Positions 5,020-6,605 of a stretch of 6,605 nt of DNA are shown piece after piece. Each line of letters begins with the position of its first letter. Positions within the stretch are counted from its first letter, which is position 1. Below the pieces are notes generated by a model, which searched no databases, had not been told where the DNA came from, and worked only from the letters and a program-made list of their open reading frames with translations. The position numbers were made by a program, and so were the translations under genes. This DNA is from Synechococcaceae cyanobacterium (GTDB taxonomy: Bacteria; Cyanobacteriota; Cyanobacteriia; PCC-6307; Cyanobiaceae), in contig CANHGA010000115.1 of assembly GCA_947460085.1 (NCBI GenBank), forward strand, positions 1 to 6,605, read 5' to 3'.

Positions 5020-5796
5020 CTGGTCGAGGGCGGCTTCAGCGCGGGCTTGGGCTTGCTTGGGGTCCATGCGCCATTGGAAACCAAGCTCTTTCCAGCTGCG
5101 CTCCAGGATCCAGTGGCCTTGGAGCAGGGCGCAATCCAGGGCCGGGAGGGCCTTCAATTGGCATTCCAGCCAGCTTCGCTGCGCATCGCTGGGCCCCTCG
5201 CTGGTTTCTGGGGCTGCAATCTGATCCACCAGGCATGGGCCGTCGCCCCTGGTTGGATAGCCCCCACGTAGGGGGGCATCGAGGCTCAACACGTTCAGGG
5301 CCCGCTGCACGCGTTTGGCCTCTTCGAGTTGGTCAATTCGGCAGTTCAAGGCGCCGGCGAGGCCAGCGATATCGAGGGGTGCTGCGCCTTGGCGACGCCG
5401 TTGTTCGATCAGTCGTCGGGCCCGCTGGTGCAGTTCCCGCAGGCGCCTGGGGGTTTTGAGCGGTTGATGGTTGTCCCGCTGGTCGTGCAGGATCGCCCCG
5501 CGGATGTAGGGCACGGCAAAACTGCTTAGGACGCAATCCCGTTGAAGGTCGAAAGCCTCCACGGCCCGAATCAGCCCCATGCTTCCTGCCGAAACCAGCT
5601 CCTCAAAGGGTTGGCCTGTCTGCTTACTGAGGCGGTTGGCCACCTGGCGCACGAGGGCCAGATTTTCGCTGACCAGGGCATTGCGCCAGTGGAGGCTCAA
5701 CTCGGCCTGTTTGGACTGGTTGGCCTGGGCTAAGGCCTGGAACCATTGCTTGTTGCGTGAGCGAAGTTGGGGATTGGTGGGGGTGGATTGGGCCAT
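4813..5796 (-). CDS. Sigma-70 family factor, group 3 (SigF-like), with an antisense read-through C-terminal tail
   Basis: This protein would bind core RNA polymerase and direct it to a subset of promoters. Region 2 lies at about residues 40-112 (NLALVRQVANRLSKQ, FEELVSAGSMGLIRAVEAFD, SSFAVPYIRGAILHDQRD), the best-conserved part and similar to SigF/SigB-type factors. Region 3 is at about 113-180 (LKTPRRLRELHQRARRLIEQ ... LNVLSLDAPL), and a divergent region 4 is at about 214-262 (LKALPALDCALLQGHW, SWKELGFQW, QAQARAEAALDQL). In region 4 the usual recognition-helix wording is replaced and three tryptophans appear. Residues 260-327 are encoded entirely antisense to the DUF92 gene and resemble no sigma domain; the conserved protein probably ends near residue 262. 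ATG at 5796 is the start, with a weak AGG seven bases upstream. It follows the SGNH gene by 89 bp on the same strand. No anti-sigma gene is visible nearby. Confidence 0.85.
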   Translation of the reverse strand: MAQSTPTNPQLRSRNKQWFQALAQANQSKQAELSLHWRNALVSENLALVRQVANRLSKQTGQPFEELVSAGSMGLIRAVEAFDLQRDCVLSSFAVPYIRGAILHDQRDNHQPLKTPRRLRELHQRARRLIEQRRRQGAAPLDIAGLAGALNCRIDQLEEAKRVQRALNVLSLDAPLRGGYPTRGDGPCLVDQIAAPETSEGPSDAQRSWLECQLKALPALDCALLQGHWILERSWKELGFQWRMDPKQAQARAEAALDQLRHNRRREAQQQETGHGDEGRNRGLQAIHQFIGEPAEAVLAGCPNHAFNQCGEQAHKGHEEPAHRRWQ

Positions 5797-5861
5797 GGAG
5801 CCTGGACGATGAAAACGCCGGTAGGGGGCATTTACGCTCTCTGCTCCCTTGGGTTAGGGCG

Positions 5862-5874
5862 TCCCCCAGGGGGA
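5862..5874. terminator. Short C/G hairpin between the SGNH and sigma genes
   Basis: TCCCC (5862-5866) pairs with GGGGA (5870-5874) around a three-base loop, within the 89-bp gap after the SGNH stop. No U-run follows on the minus strand, so it may attenuate rather than end transcription into the sigma gene, or mean nothing. The rest of the gap shows no promoter I can defend. Confidence 0.25.
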
Positions 5875-5885
5875 GGAATGGTCCC

Positions 5886-6566
5886 TCACCGGTTTGGGTG
5901 ATTGGCTGCGGCGGCTAGACCCTGATCGGCCCATTGCAGAAGGGCAGGCCACTGGCTGATCCGTTCGTACACCTGGCGGTGACCTTCCGTATTGAGATGG
6001 AGGCCGTCAGCACAGAGCCACTGCCGCCAGTTGGGGTTCGCCAATAGCCCATCGAGTAGGGGCAAAAACGGCACATCGGCCTCGAGGCAGGCTTCCTCCA
6101 GTAGGGCCTCGTAGCGGCGGATGTCGTCGAGTTGATACCAAAGCACTTCTGCATAGGGCATGGCGGCTTCATCCACCGGCGCCAGTCCCACGACATGGAT
6201 CGGGGCCAGGGCCTTGGCCGTGGCGAGCAGCTGCTTCAAACCAAAAAGAAAGCCCTCGGGGTCGAGTTGCTGGCGCCCATCGGCCCGACCCACCCGGGCC
6301 GCATCGTTGTGGCCGATGCCGATCAGGATTCCCTGGGGAGTCTGACGCCTCAGTTCGCCGCGGTGGCCCACCTCACCTACCAGGCGGGCAGCCAAGCGCT
6401 CCAAGCCATCGCCCCGCACGCCCAGGTTGTAGACGACTGGCCCGTTGGGTTGCCCCATCCAGTGGCGCCTCAGCCGTTCACACCAGCCCCCCTCGCGGGG
6501 ATCCCCCCAGCCCTGCACGCCGCTATCGCCAAGCACCACCAACTTCTTGGGACTGGTCATCACCAT
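5886..6566 (-). CDS. SGNH/GDSL-family hydrolase (esterase/lipase-like)
   Basis: The 226-residue product is an SGNH hydrolase, a fold that cleaves ester or thioester bonds in lipids, sugars or acyl groups. The four blocks are intact: block I VVLGDSGVQGWG (10-21) with nucleophile Ser15; block II NLGVRGDG (47-54) with the oxyanion Gly; block III GIGHND (83-88) with Asn87; and block V DGLHLN (187-192) with catalytic Asp187 and His190. It has no signal peptide, so it is probably cytoplasmic and closer to TesA/arylesterase-like enzymes than to secreted lipases; the substrate cannot be told. The ATG at 6566 is used; a second ATG two codons later (6560) fits equally well. The frame remains open to the right edge of the window, so a longer N-terminus is possible, but GDS motifs normally lie near the start. 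No clear ribosome site is seen. Confidence 0.9.
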   Translation of the reverse strand: MVMTSPKKLVVLGDSGVQGWGDPREGGWCERLRRHWMGQPNGPVVYNLGVRGDGLERLAARLVGEVGHRGELRRQTPQGILIGIGHNDAARVGRADGRQQLDPEGFLFGLKQLLATAKALAPIHVVGLAPVDEAAMPYAEVLWYQLDDIRRYEALLEEACLEADVPFLPLLDGLLANPNWRQWLCADGLHLNTEGHRQVYERISQWPALLQWADQGLAAAANHPNR

Positions 6567-6605
6567 GGGCGGTTTCGAGGAGTTGGTGGCGAGCTCGGTC
6601 GCTGA

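Noticed and set aside
4431..5084. 217-residue minus-strand frame overlapping DUF92 and the end of the sigma gene
   Set aside because: It has no domain resemblance. It was considered as the true tail of the sigma gene after a frameshift, but joining it would give a Ser/Pro-rich tail no more sigma-like than the existing one.
6132..6605. 157-residue plus-strand frame ending exactly at the window edge
   Set aside because: It is antisense to the well-supported SGNH hydrolase and has a His/Gln/Ala-rich composition like other shadow frames here.

Overview
The window is GC-rich and gene-dense, and its gene content points to a picocyanobacterium of the Synechococcus/Cyanobium type. The evidence is a CPP1-like (DUF3353) J-like membrane protein, a DUF3531 protein, a DUF92/VTE6-type membrane protein and a SigF-like group 3 sigma factor, together with compact spacing. 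No rRNA, tRNA, CRISPR array, insertion sequence or phage gene is visible. It reads as ordinary chromosomal backbone rather than an island, and I see no complete new biological system in it.

Layout from left to right: the last 28 codons of an unrecognised + strand gene (1-87); a 12-bp tandem repeat in a short leader; the CPP1-like gene (165-857, +); a convergent hairpin; then a minus-strand pair made of an ECF/CbiO-like ABC ATPase (2482 down to 1841) followed 15 bp later by hslO, encoding the redox chaperone Hsp33 (1825 down to 893). A 73-bp divergent region separates this pair from a + strand pair, DUF3531 (2556-2999) and rsmE (3027-3764). Two small perfect hairpins lie at the convergent end of rsmE and a small Ala/Pro-rich minus-strand gene (4167 down to 3787). 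A 93-bp divergent region leads into the DUF92 gene (4261-5019, + strand, probable TTG start). On the minus strand an SGNH/GDSL hydrolase (6566 down to 5886) is followed by a sigma factor (5796 down to 4813).

The strongest oddity is at the DUF92/sigma junction. The sigma reading frame runs 207 bp past the DUF92 stop codon, antisense to it and codon-for-codon in register. The recognisable sigma domains end almost exactly where the overlap starts, so the last 68 residues are probably a read-through tail and not a conserved domain.

Functionally the genes are housekeeping: protein folding under oxidative stress (hslO), ribosomal RNA methylation (rsmE), a possible link to chlorophyll biosynthesis (CPP1-like) and to phytol reuse (DUF92), small-molecule or metal transport (ABC ATPase), transcription (sigma factor) and ester hydrolysis (SGNH). 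Several have homologues in plant plastids, consistent with roles in photosynthetic physiology, but the window does not show that they act in one pathway.
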